From: PBB1 sp043738425
GTDB taxonomy: Bacteria > Pseudomonadota > Gammaproteobacteria > Burkholderiales > Burkholderiaceae_C
Direction: 5' to 3'
Length of the DNA: 64,000 nt
Assembly (NCBI GenBank): GCA_043738425.1
Contig: JAYUGJ010000121.1
Location: 1-64,000 of the forward strand
Position numbers and translations under genes: made by a program. The number at the start of each line of letters is the position of its first letter. Positions within the stretch are counted from its first letter, which is position 1. Positions 34,439 through 43,322 of the stretch are shown here, piece by piece. Below the pieces are notes generated by a model that searched no databases, was not told the DNA's origin, and saw nothing but the letters and a program-made list of their open reading frames with translations.

Positions 34439-35740
34439 ATGACGAGACCGACATCCGCCCGCCGACTGGGCGCTGCCCTGCGTCTGCTCGCCACGACCGC
34501 ACTGGTCGGTGGCAGCGCGCTGCACGGCACCGCATGGGCGCAGGCCAATCCGTACTTCATCGGCGCAAGTCAGGCCTTCAGCCACGACTCGAATGTGTTC
34601 CGGGTCGACAAGCGATTCGGACCTATCAGCGACACCATCTCGGCCACCTCGCTGTTTGCCGGCATCGAGCAACCATGGGGACGCCAGCGTCTGTTCGCCA
34701 ACGTCGGCCTTGAATACAACGCCTACAACCGGCTCAGCCGGCTGGACTTTCTCGGCACCGACCTCGGCTTTGGGCTCGACTGGGCCACGGTGCACCGCCT
34801 GACGGGCTCGTTGCGTTACACGCGCAAAGAAGGCCAGGGCGACTATTCGCGGCCGGGTGCCGCGACCACCCGCGGCAAGAACGTGCAGGAAACCCAGCGC
34901 GCCGAAGCCACCGTGAACTACGAGCTGACGCCGCGGCTGGCGCTGGTGGGCGGGCTGGAATACCGCGAAATCAACGTCGATAACCGGGCCTACGCCAGCT
35001 CGGAGGTTGCGGGTCAGGTGGCGCGTTTGGGCGTGAGCTACAGCGTCAGCCCGCTGCTCACGGTAGGAACCGGCGTGCGGTACACCGAAGACCGGCGGGG
35101 CAGCGCAATCCAGATCGGCGTCGACCAGTTCACACCGCAAAACACGCACACCACCGACCTCGATTTGACGGCGAACTGGACGCCTGCGACGCGCATCAAC
35201 CTGAACGGCCGGCTGAGTTTCGGCAATGAAAAGCAGTCACAACGCGACTCCCGTTCGTCGTCGCGGGTGACCGGCTCGCTGGGCCTCAACTACACCCCGA
35301 CCAGCCGTCTGGCGTTCGACGCGTCGGTCAGCCGGGACACCGGCACCGAGACCACCTTCCGAACGTCGCCTACTTCGCCGACCGCGCCCACCTCGCCCGC
35401 GCCGGGTGGCGGTGGCCCGCGCGGGTTTTTTGTCGACAGCAACCGCCTGACCACCACCTACTTGCTGGGTGCCCGCTACGCAGTGACCTCGAAAATTGGT
35501 CTGACCGCAAGCTACGACCGGTCGCAAGGCGCGTACCAAAACCCGAATGGCCGCGACGAGGACAACAACACCGACCGCTATTCGCTCGGCGCGCAGTACG
35601 CGGCGTTGAACAACCTGGTGTTCGGCTGCGCCGTGCGGCGCGAGACCCGTTCGGGTTCCGGTGCTGCCACGGTCAACAGCGGCGTGCAAGCCTTCGTCTC
35701 GAATTCGGTCAATTGCAACGTGCGCTACATGATCCGCTGA
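34439..35740 (+). CDS. Outer-membrane beta-barrel protein of the exopolysaccharide locus
   Basis: Signal peptide (residues 1-35, ending AWAQA), then a beta-barrel of about 400 residues with alternating aromatic/polar strands, e.g. FANVGLEYNAYNRLSRLDF and NCNVRYMIR at the C-terminus (arginine rather than the usual terminal phenylalanine). It resembles BBP2-type barrels that stand in exopolysaccharide clusters of exosortase-bearing bacteria. A Thr/Ser/Pro loop (SPTSPTAPTSPAPGGGG, about residues 306-322) protrudes. GGGAG lies 8-12 bases before ATG 34439. Inferred role: export channel or surface scaffold for the polysaccharide. Confidence 0.72.
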   Translation: MTRPTSARRLGAALRLLATTALVGGSALHGTAWAQANPYFIGASQAFSHDSNVFRVDKRFGPISDTISATSLFAGIEQPWGRQRLFANVGLEYNAYNRLSRLDFLGTDLGFGLDWATVHRLTGSLRYTRKEGQGDYSRPGAATTRGKNVQETQRAEATVNYELTPRLALVGGLEYREINVDNRAYASSEVAGQVARLGVSYSVSPLLTVGTGVRYTEDRRGSAIQIGVDQFTPQNTHTTDLDLTANWTPATRINLNGRLSFGNEKQSQRDSRSSSRVTGSLGLNYTPTSRLAFDASVSRDTGTETTFRTSPTSPTAPTSPAPGGGGPRGFFVDSNRLTTTYLLGARYAVTSKIGLTASYDRSQGAYQNPNGRDEDNNTDRYSLGAQYAALNNLVFGCAVRRETRSGSGAATVNSGVQAFVSNSVNCNVRYMIR

Positions 35741-35773
35741 TCGATGGCGCGCATCTGGCTGAGGCCGTAACGC

Positions 35774-36790
35774 ATGGCCCGCATTCTGCTGACTGGTGCC
35801 ACCGGCTACATCGCGTCGCACGCGTGGCTGGCGTTGCAAGACGCCGGCTTCGAGGTGGTCGGTGTCGACAACCTGTCGAACAGCTCGGCCGAGGTGCTGA
35901 CCCGCATCCAGCGGCTGGGCGGCAAAGCGCCGGTGTTCGAGCAACTCGATGTGTGCGATGGCGCTGCCATGCACCAGCTGTTCCAGCGCCACCCGGTGTC
36001 GGCCGTGATTCATTTCGCGGCGCTCAAAGCCGTCGGCGAAAGCAGCACCCGACCGCTGGACTATTACGCCAACAACCTCGGCGCGCTGCTGTCGCTGCTG
36101 CGGGCGATGGATGGACACGGCGTCAAGTCGCTGGTCTTCAGCTCCAGCGCGACGGTATATGGCGCCCCGCAAAGCCTGCCCATCACCGAAGACGCACCGC
36201 GCATCGCCACCAGCCCGTATGGCTCGACCAAACTGGTCGGCGAAACCATCCTGGCCGATCTCGCGCTTGCGAAGCCGGAGTGGAAAGTCGCCACGCTGCG
36301 CTACTTCAACCCGGTCGGCGCGCATGAAAGTGGCCAGATCGGCGAAGACCCCCGCGGCATACCGAACAACCTGATGCCGTACATCACGCAAGTGGCGGTA
36401 GGTCGCCGCGCGCGCCTGAGCGTCTTCGGCGGCGACTACCCCACGCCCGACGGCACCGGCGTGCGCGACTATGTTCACGTGCTCGACTTGGTCGACGGGC
36501 ATATTGCGGCACTGCGGTATTTGCTCGACCAACGCAGCTCGGTTACCGCGAATTTGGGCACCGGCCGAGGCCACAGCGTGCTCGAGCTGGTGCGCGCATT
36601 TGAAAAAGCCAGCGGGCGCGAGATACCGTTCGACATCGTTGCCAAACGCCCGGGCGATGTCGCCTCTTGTTATGCCGACGTGTCGTTGGCACGTCGCGTG
36701 CTGGGCTGGCACAGCACGCGCGATATCGATGCCATGTGCGCCGACAGCTGGCGTTGGCAACACCGCAATCCGAACGGCTACGGGCCGTGA
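35774..36790 (+). CDS. galE: UDP-glucose 4-epimerase
   Basis: NAD-dependent short-chain epimerase interconverting UDP-glucose and UDP-galactose. The dinucleotide motif is LLTGATGYIASHAW (the third glycine of GxxGxxG is Ala here), the active site YGSTKLVGETIL holds the Y-x3-K pair (residues about 149-153), and the GTGVRDYVHVLDLVDGH block is typical. 338 residues. It follows the beta-barrel gene by 33 bp and precedes manC by 4 bp, so all are in one transcript supplying nucleotide sugars. Confidence 0.93.
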   Translation: MARILLTGATGYIASHAWLALQDAGFEVVGVDNLSNSSAEVLTRIQRLGGKAPVFEQLDVCDGAAMHQLFQRHPVSAVIHFAALKAVGESSTRPLDYYANNLGALLSLLRAMDGHGVKSLVFSSSATVYGAPQSLPITEDAPRIATSPYGSTKLVGETILADLALAKPEWKVATLRYFNPVGAHESGQIGEDPRGIPNNLMPYITQVAVGRRARLSVFGGDYPTPDGTGVRDYVHVLDLVDGHIAALRYLLDQRSSVTANLGTGRGHSVLELVRAFEKASGREIPFDIVAKRPGDVASCYADVSLARRVLGWHSTRDIDAMCADSWRWQHRNPNGYGP

Positions 36791-36794
36791 CGCC

Positions 36795-38300
36795 ATGAAC
36801 ACACCTCGCAAAGACACGCCCGATACCGATGCAACCGACCCGCCCATCACCGTGATGCCGGTGGTCATGGCCGGCGGCAGCGGTACCCGCTTGTGGCCGC
36901 TGTCGCGGGCCCAACATCCGAAACAGTTTTTGGTGCTGCACGGGAATCGCAGCTTGTTTCAGCAAGCCGCTGGCCGCGTGTGCGCGCTGGCTGCCGATGA
37001 CATCTCACTGCGTGCAGCCTGTGTGGTGGGCAACGAAGAGCATCGCTTCGTGGTGCTCGACCAGTGGCGTGAAATCAACCTGCCTGCAGCCGCACTGCTG
37101 CTCGAGCCGATGGGCCGCAACACCGCGCCGGCCATGACGCTGGCCGCGCTGCACGCAATGGAAGGCGGTGACGATCCGGTGCTCGTGGTCACCCCGGCCG
37201 ACCAAACGGTGACCGACGAAGCCGCATTCAAAGCGGCGTTGCAAACCGCCATTCGGGCAGCTGCCAGCGGCTCATTCGTCATCTTGGGCGTGCCACCGGA
37301 TCGGCCGGAAACCGGTTTCGGCTACATCCAGACCGACACTAAAGACCCGGCACCGGCCCGCCGAGTGGCCAGCTTCGTAGAAAAACCCGACCACGCCACC
37401 GCGCAGCGCTACCTGCTGGACGGCCGCTATTTTTGGAACAGCGGCATCTTCGTGGTGCGCGCCTCGACCTGGCTTGCCGCACTGGCCCGCCTGCGTCCCG
37501 ACATCGAAAGCGCCACCCGCAGCGCATGGGCAACGCGGCACACCGACGCGGCTTTCGTGCGCCCCGACAAAGACAAATTTGCGCTCATTCCAAGTGAATC
37601 GATCGACTACGCGGTGATGGAAAAGTGCGCCGGTGGCACCGACCACCCGGTGCAGATGGTGCCGCTGCACGCCGGCTGGTCCGACTTGGGTGCGTGGGAC
37701 GCGGTGTGGCAAGTCCGCGAGAAAGACGCAGCCGGAAACGCCAGCGTGGGCGACGCGCTGGTGCGCGACAGCAGCAACACGCTGGTCCACGCCACCAGCC
37801 GCCTGGTCGGCGTGGTCGGGTTGGACAACGTGGTGGTGGTCGAGACGCCCGATGCGGTGCTGGTGATCGACCGCAGCCGCGCGCAAGAGGTCAAGCAAAT
37901 CGTCAACCAATTGCAAGCTGCGGGCCGCACCGAACATTCGCTGCACCGCCTGGTTCACCGGCCGTGGGGTTGGTACGACAGCATCGATGCGGGGGCGCGG
38001 TTCCAGGTCAAACGCATCTTGGTCAAGCCGGGCGCGTCGTTGAGCCTGCAAAAACACCACCACCGCGCCGAGCACTGGATCGTGGTGCGCGGCACCGCCG
38101 AGGTCACCAACGGCGACCAGGTCATCTTGCTGACCGAAAACCAAAGCACCTACATCCCGCTGGGCCAGGTGCACCGCTTGGCCAACCCCGGCAAGGTGCC
38201 GCTGGAAATCATTGAAGTGCAATCGGGCAGCTACCTCGGCGAAGACGACATCGTGCGCTTCGACGACACCTACGGTCGGGTCGCCGCTGCGGCTGGCTGA
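36795..38300 (+). CDS. manC: Mannose-1-phosphate guanylyltransferase / mannose-6-phosphate isomerase
   Basis: Bifunctional type II enzyme that forms mannose-1-phosphate and GDP-mannose. N-terminal pyrophosphorylase signature VMAGGSGTRLWPLSRAQHPK, the FVEKPDHATAQRYL motif and the C-terminal cupin isomerase domain with RPWGWYDSIDAGARFQVKRI and LQKHHHRAEHWIVVRGTAEV. 501 residues, a usual length. ATG 36795 lies 4 bp after the galE stop. GDP-mannose suggests a mannose- or fucose-type sugar in the exopolysaccharide. Confidence 0.93.
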   Translation: MNTPRKDTPDTDATDPPITVMPVVMAGGSGTRLWPLSRAQHPKQFLVLHGNRSLFQQAAGRVCALAADDISLRAACVVGNEEHRFVVLDQWREINLPAAALLLEPMGRNTAPAMTLAALHAMEGGDDPVLVVTPADQTVTDEAAFKAALQTAIRAAASGSFVILGVPPDRPETGFGYIQTDTKDPAPARRVASFVEKPDHATAQRYLLDGRYFWNSGIFVVRASTWLAALARLRPDIESATRSAWATRHTDAAFVRPDKDKFALIPSESIDYAVMEKCAGGTDHPVQMVPLHAGWSDLGAWDAVWQVREKDAAGNASVGDALVRDSSNTLVHATSRLVGVVGLDNVVVVETPDAVLVIDRSRAQEVKQIVNQLQAAGRTEHSLHRLVHRPWGWYDSIDAGARFQVKRILVKPGASLSLQKHHHRAEHWIVVRGTAEVTNGDQVILLTENQSTYIPLGQVHRLANPGKVPLEIIEVQSGSYLGEDDIVRFDDTYGRVAAAAG

Positions 38301-38414
38301 CGCGACGCGCGCCACACGCACCACGCCGCAGCGCCGTCGCAGCGCTGCCGCTTTGCTGAGCCCCAGCTACGCTCCACCAACGCACCACCTCACACCAGCG
38401 CGCCACATCACTTT

Positions 38415-39746
38415 ATGAAAATCACCGTCATCGGTACCGGCTACGTCGGCTTGGTCAGCGGCGCTTGCCTCGCTGAAATGGGCAACCACGTGATGTGTGT
38501 CGACGTCGATGCGGCCAAGATCGACCTGCTCAACGGCGGCGGCATGCCGATCCACGAGCCCGGTTTACACGACCTGGTCGAGCGCAACCGCGCGGCCGGC
38601 CGGTTGCAGTTCACCACCGACACCATCGCTGCGGTGAACCACGGCACGCTGCAATTCATCGGTGTGGGCACGCCGCCCGACGAAGACGGTTCCGCCGATC
38701 TGCAATATGTGCTGGAGGCTGCGCGCAATGTCGGTCGGCACATGACCGACTACAAAGTCGTCATCGACAAAAGCACGGTGCCGGTGGGCACCGGTGCCCG
38801 GGTCAAAGCCGCCGTGGCAGAAGAGCTGGCGCGCCGCGGCTTGACGATGGAATTCGCGGTGGTGTCGAACCCGGAGTTTTTGAAAGAAGGCGCGGCCATC
38901 GAAGACTTCATGCGACCCGACCGCATCGTCATCGGCGCCGACGATGACCGCGCGGTGTGGCTGATGCGTGCGCTGTATTCACCGTTTTTGCGCAATCACG
39001 ACCGGCTGCTGGTGATGGATGTGAAAAGCGCCGAATTCACCAAGTACGCCGCCAACGCGATGCTCGCCACCCGCATCAGCTTCATGAATGAGTTGGCCTT
39101 GCTGGCCGAGAAAGTCGGTGCCGACATCGAGCTGGTGCGCAAAGGCATCGGCAGTGATCCGCGCATCGGCTACCACTTTTTGTACGCCGGCGCGGGCTAC
39201 GGCGGCTCGTGCTTTCCGAAAGACGTCAAAGCCCTGGTGACCACCGCGCGCGCGGCCGGCGTCGAGTTGCAGGTGCTGCAAGCCGTCGAGGCCGCCAACG
39301 AGCGGCAAAAGCACGTGCTCGTCGACAAGGTGGTGGCGCGCTTCGGTGCCGATCTCACCGGCCGCCATTTCGCGGTCTGGGGGCTGGCCTTCAAGCCGAA
39401 CACCGACGACATGCGCGAGGCACCCAGCCGCGTCGTCATCAGCGAATTGCTGCGCCGCGGTGCCAGCATCACCGGCTACGACCCGGTGGCCATGCCCGAG
39501 GCTGAACGGGTGTTTGCCGGCGTCAGCGGAATTCGATTCGCCAGCAGCCAGGCGCAGGCACTGACGGGTGCCGACGCGTTGCTGATCGTCACCGATTGGA
39601 AGGAATTTCGCAGCCCCGACTTCGACGCCATCAAAGCCGCGCTGAAGCAGCCGGTGGTGATCGACGGCCGCAATTTGTATGAGCCGGCGTTGATGGCCAC
39701 GCTGGGCATCGAATACAGCGGCATCGGCCGCAACGGCCCGGCCTGA
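38415..39746 (+). CDS. ugd: UDP-glucose 6-dehydrogenase
   Basis: Makes UDP-glucuronic acid from UDP-glucose with two NAD molecules. NAD motif GTGYVGLVSGACLAEMG (residues 7-23), the catalytic cysteine in AGAGYGGSCFPKDVKAL and the UDP-binding block FAVWGLAFKPNTDDMREAPS are all present. 443 residues. 114 bp of GC-rich DNA separates it from manC. With galE and manC it implies an acidic heteropolysaccharide. Confidence 0.95.
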   Translation: MKITVIGTGYVGLVSGACLAEMGNHVMCVDVDAAKIDLLNGGGMPIHEPGLHDLVERNRAAGRLQFTTDTIAAVNHGTLQFIGVGTPPDEDGSADLQYVLEAARNVGRHMTDYKVVIDKSTVPVGTGARVKAAVAEELARRGLTMEFAVVSNPEFLKEGAAIEDFMRPDRIVIGADDDRAVWLMRALYSPFLRNHDRLLVMDVKSAEFTKYAANAMLATRISFMNELALLAEKVGADIELVRKGIGSDPRIGYHFLYAGAGYGGSCFPKDVKALVTTARAAGVELQVLQAVEAANERQKHVLVDKVVARFGADLTGRHFAVWGLAFKPNTDDMREAPSRVVISELLRRGASITGYDPVAMPEAERVFAGVSGIRFASSQAQALTGADALLIVTDWKEFRSPDFDAIKAALKQPVVIDGRNLYEPALMATLGIEYSGIGRNGPA

Positions 39747-39785
39747 GCGCACGCAGCTGGCACGCGTCGGCGTGCCCGCAAACGG

Positions 39786-40493
39786 TCAACTGCCGTCGAC
39801 CCGTGCGCCCAGGCCGCTCAGGCGGCGCCTGCTTTCAATGGGTACGGCGCCCAGCAGGTCTTTGACGAACGCGTCGTGCATGGCGTAAGCCTGCTCCGGG
39901 TTGTCGTCGATCGATGACACCCGAAACAGCAATCCATCTGGAATTTGGCCGGTCAGGCCGAGCTTCATTTCAACGATGCGTTGTTGCAGCTTGTTTTTGA
40001 TCGCGGTGTCACCAACCGCGAACCAGTAGGTGACCGGTTCCTTGCGCGTACCCTGGCTGGTGGCCATGCTGGTATTGAGCCGTTTGGCCGCAATGCCGCC
40101 AAACGGTGTCGACACCTCGGTTTCGGTCAGCGACTGCAAAGTGAAGCCCTGCGCGGGGTAACAAATCTCTGGCTTGTGCGCCGCCAAACCACCGCGCTGG
40201 TCGTCGCCATAGGCCAGCGACAGCATGATGCGGTAGCCCTGCGGGTTGACGTAGGTGCGGCTCAGCAGCTGGCTGTACAGCTTGTCGAGCAATTCCTTGG
40301 TTTGCGGATTGACCACCTGCGCGCCCTGATCGGGCAACTGCTTCCAGGCGGCAAACTGCAGTGGAACCGCAGCGTCGAGCACGAACTTCGGACCGGTAGC
40401 AGATGATTTCGCAGCCGGCCTGGCGGCCACTCCGGCCACCGAAACCAGCCCCATCAGTACCGACAAAACAATCGAGGCGGTAAGCGTTTTCAT
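39786..40493 (-). CDS. epsI: EpsI family protein (exosortase-associated)
   Basis: Stand-alone EpsI-type protein found with exosortase systems and exopolysaccharide synthesis. Signal or membrane segment at residues 2-25, then FVLDAAVPLQFAAWKQLPD, SQLLSRTYVNPQGYRIMLSL, AHKPEICYPAQGFTLQSL (with the conserved HxPExCYPAxG) and SIDDNPEQAYAMHDAFVKDL. 235 residues from ATG 40493. It is convergent with ugd and separated by 39 bp. The partner exosortase is not in this window. Confidence 0.85.
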   Translation of the reverse strand: MKTLTASIVLSVLMGLVSVAGVAARPAAKSSATGPKFVLDAAVPLQFAAWKQLPDQGAQVVNPQTKELLDKLYSQLLSRTYVNPQGYRIMLSLAYGDDQRGGLAAHKPEICYPAQGFTLQSLTETEVSTPFGGIAAKRLNTSMATSQGTRKEPVTYWFAVGDTAIKNKLQQRIVEMKLGLTGQIPDGLLFRVSSIDDNPEQAYAMHDAFVKDLLGAVPIESRRRLSGLGARVDGS

Positions 40494-41096
40494 GGTGCAC
40501 GCACGGCGGGTTTGAGAACGCTTGAGTTTACGTGTCGCGTCGTGCATCACCTCGCCGGATAACGCGCCCGCAGTTCGATCAAGCGTGCGAAAAGCACACC
40601 CTGTGCGGTGCCGCGCGATGCACGCCGCCACCTGCCGCAACAGTTGGTGAACCCGCGGGCCTCGCGGGGGGAACCGACACCGTCGCCGGCACCACAAACG
40701 GCGAGCGGATCCGAACGGGTCGCACAGCAACATTTACTTGCATCAAACACGCAACCTGCGCGTGTGGCCGGCCTCAAGAAAGGGCGGGTGAGAGTCGATA
40801 AGACCGTGTGTAGAGGCCGAACGCGTGTTGCTTGTGTGTTCGGTGTGCAAGTAGAAAAATGATCCTGTGGGCATTGCTCACAGCCATACCGACGATGTCG
40901 GTGTGTCCGCAGTTCATCAGTCAACCGCAGTGGGTTGGCGAGCCATCGTTGTTTGGACCACCGTGGGGCGTGTGCACGAGCAGCCAGCCACACCGCCCAC
41001 CGCCGTTGGGTAGTCCGAGCCACGCGAGCCGCGGACCGACTGCCATTGCGCGGATTTGCGTATGTCGCGCCAACTTTTCGCTGTGGAAGATGCTTT
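40494..41096. other. 603-bp intergenic region between epsI and the DUF1800 gene
   Basis: Divergent region that must hold promoters for both genes. Frames that cross it look like chance openings without good starts. I see a short dyad CTGTGGGC-ATT-GCTCACAG (40863-40881) and a small palindrome CCGACGATGTCGG (about 40892-40904), but no promoter, riboswitch or RNA gene I can defend. The GGAAG ribosome site of the DUF1800 gene is at about 41085-41089. Confidence 0.4.
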
Positions 41097-43313
41097 ATGA
41101 ATGAATCAATCAAACTTTCAATCGCCGCCTGTTTGCTGGGTGCCAGCAGCGCCTGGGCGATGGCACCCGACGGCGACGCGACGCGGCCTTCCGGGCCGGA
41201 CGTTTCTGATGCAACCGCGGTGGACGCAGCCTCGGTTCACGCACTGCCAGTCGACGCATCCCGGCGTGAATCGCGGTCGGAAGATTCGGTCTTGCAAGAC
41301 GCCCCGCCTGCAGCAGGAAGCACGACCTTCAAATTCAAGGGCAAAACTTTTTCGAACACCGCATGCGCGCCTGAAGGTGCCACTTGCCAGGTGTCGGCAG
41401 GCACTACCGTGGCATACGGAGCCAAAGGCTCGTACGCCGTGCGCAACGTGGCCGCTGGCACCTTTGGCTGCAACAACGCCGTGTTCGGCGACCCGGTCTA
41501 CGGCTCGGTGAAAGCGTGTTTCGTGATGGTGGCACCGTCGACCGTGGCAGCGGCTTCGACCCCTGCAGCAGCGGTGCCGGCCGCATCGACCAGCCCCGCC
41601 CCAACGGCGACCCGCACGGTAGCTGGCACCGTGGTGGCCACCCTGCCCGCCACGCCGGTACCGGTCAACGCAACCCCTAACGCCAAGCCGCTGAGCGCAG
41701 CCGAAACGGCCTCGCCAGCACAGATTGAAGCGGCCCGTTTTCTGGTGCAGGCCACTTACGGCGCGACCATGAGCGACATCAATTCGGTCGCGCAAACCGG
41801 TCCGAAAGCGTGGATGGAACGCCAGTTCGTGACGCCGCCGATGGACAGCCATTGGGCCTATGTGATGGAGCGCAAGGGGCCGATTGGTTGCACCGTGTGC
41901 GACGCGGCCCACAACAACGCAGTGATGGAGAGCTTTTGGCTGCAGGCGGTGCAAGGGCCCGACCAGTTGCGCCAGCGCACGGTGTTGGCACTCAGCGAGA
42001 TATTCGTGGTCAGTACCGAAGGCACCTCGAAGGGTCACTTGAAAGACGCGAACGCGGCCTACCTTGATTTGCTGTCGCGCAACGCATTCGGCAACTACCG
42101 TACCTTGCTGGAACAAGTGGCACTGAGTCCGACGATGGGCTCGTATTTGTCGCACATCAAAAACCTCAAGGAAGACCCGGTGACCGGCAGGTTGCCCGAT
42201 GAAAACTTTGCGCGCGAAATCATGCAGCTGTTTTCGATCGGGCTGTGGGAACTGAACAGCGACGGCAGCCGCAAAAAGGATGCCGGCGGCAGCGACATCC
42301 CGACCTACGGTCAAGCCGACGTGATGGGCATGGCCAAGGTGTTCACCGGCTGGAGCTGGGGCAACGGCAACTTCGAATGGGGTGTCGTGTGCGACATGAA
42401 CGATTGCTTGTTTCCATTCAACCAACCGATGCGGATGTACCCACAGTTCCACAGCAGCAGCGAAAAACGCATCGTGCGCGGGGTAGTCATTGCGGCCAAT
42501 ACGTCGGGCGAACAAAGCCTGAAGATCGCACTCGACACGTTGGCCAACCACCCGAACGTCGGCCCGTTTTTTGGCAGCTTGCTCATCAAGCGGTTCGTCA
42601 CCAGCAACCCGAGCCCGGCGTATGTATCGCGTGTCAGCGCAGCATTCAACGACAACGGTGCGGGCGTGCGGGGCGACATGAAAACGGTGCTCAAAGCGGT
42701 GTTGCTCGACCCGGAAGCGCGCGACCCCGCGAAGGTGACCGACCGCAATTGGGGCAAGTTGCGAGAGCCGCTGGTGCGCTATGCCAACTTCATGCGCACG
42801 TTCGACGTGAAGTCCAACAGTGGCAAATACCGACTCTGGAATCTGGAAGACCCGGTGTCGAGCATCGGCCAAAACCCGCTGCGCGCACCCAGTGTTTTCA
42901 ACTGGTACCGCGCCGACTACGCGCCACCCGGTGAGGTGTTGAGCCGTGGCATGGTCGCTCCCGAGTTTGCGATCACCCACGAAACCACCACCACCGGTTA
43001 CACCAACTTCATCGTCGACGTGGCGGCGCGCCAAACCACCTACTACCGCGACAACGTGGCCAAAAATTGGGGACCGATTACCGATTACCTGGCCACCGAC
43101 TACGCCGCCGAGTTGCCCTTGGCGGCCAACCCGGCCGCCTTGGTCGAGCGTTTGAACCTGGTGTTGGCGGCGGGACGCATGAGTGCGACTACCAAGCAAA
43201 CATTGCTGGATGCGATCAACTCCATCCCTCTTTCGGCGACATCGGCAAACGCACGGGTCGCCACCGCGGTTGCATTGACGATGGTGTCACCCGACTACAT
43301 CGTTCAAAAATAG
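41097..43313 (+). CDS. DUF1800 family secreted protein with an extra N-terminal cysteine domain
   Basis: 738 residues. Signal peptide (1-21, ending SSAWA), a polar linker, then a small domain with four cysteines (C90, C97, C125, C141) in the pattern FKGKTFSNTACAPEGATC ... GTFGCNNAVFGDPVYGSVKA, which I know as an accessory beta domain in some secreted bacterial enzymes. After an Ala/Thr/Pro linker (about 150-215) comes the DUF1800 domain: ARFLVQATYGATMSDINSVA, NFAREIMQLFSIGLWELN and NPLRAPSVFNWYRADYAPPG. Function unknown; the family nearly always sits before a DUF1501 gene, as here (10-bp gap). Confidence 0.87.
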   Translation: MNESIKLSIAACLLGASSAWAMAPDGDATRPSGPDVSDATAVDAASVHALPVDASRRESRSEDSVLQDAPPAAGSTTFKFKGKTFSNTACAPEGATCQVSAGTTVAYGAKGSYAVRNVAAGTFGCNNAVFGDPVYGSVKACFVMVAPSTVAAASTPAAAVPAASTSPAPTATRTVAGTVVATLPATPVPVNATPNAKPLSAAETASPAQIEAARFLVQATYGATMSDINSVAQTGPKAWMERQFVTPPMDSHWAYVMERKGPIGCTVCDAAHNNAVMESFWLQAVQGPDQLRQRTVLALSEIFVVSTEGTSKGHLKDANAAYLDLLSRNAFGNYRTLLEQVALSPTMGSYLSHIKNLKEDPVTGRLPDENFAREIMQLFSIGLWELNSDGSRKKDAGGSDIPTYGQADVMGMAKVFTGWSWGNGNFEWGVVCDMNDCLFPFNQPMRMYPQFHSSSEKRIVRGVVIAANTSGEQSLKIALDTLANHPNVGPFFGSLLIKRFVTSNPSPAYVSRVSAAFNDNGAGVRGDMKTVLKAVLLDPEARDPAKVTDRNWGKLREPLVRYANFMRTFDVKSNSGKYRLWNLEDPVSSIGQNPLRAPSVFNWYRADYAPPGEVLSRGMVAPEFAITHETTTTGYTNFIVDVAARQTTYYRDNVAKNWGPITDYLATDYAAELPLAANPAALVERLNLVLAAGRMSATTKQTLLDAINSIPLSATSANARVATAVALTMVSPDYIVQK

Positions 43314-43322
43314 GAAGCTGAC

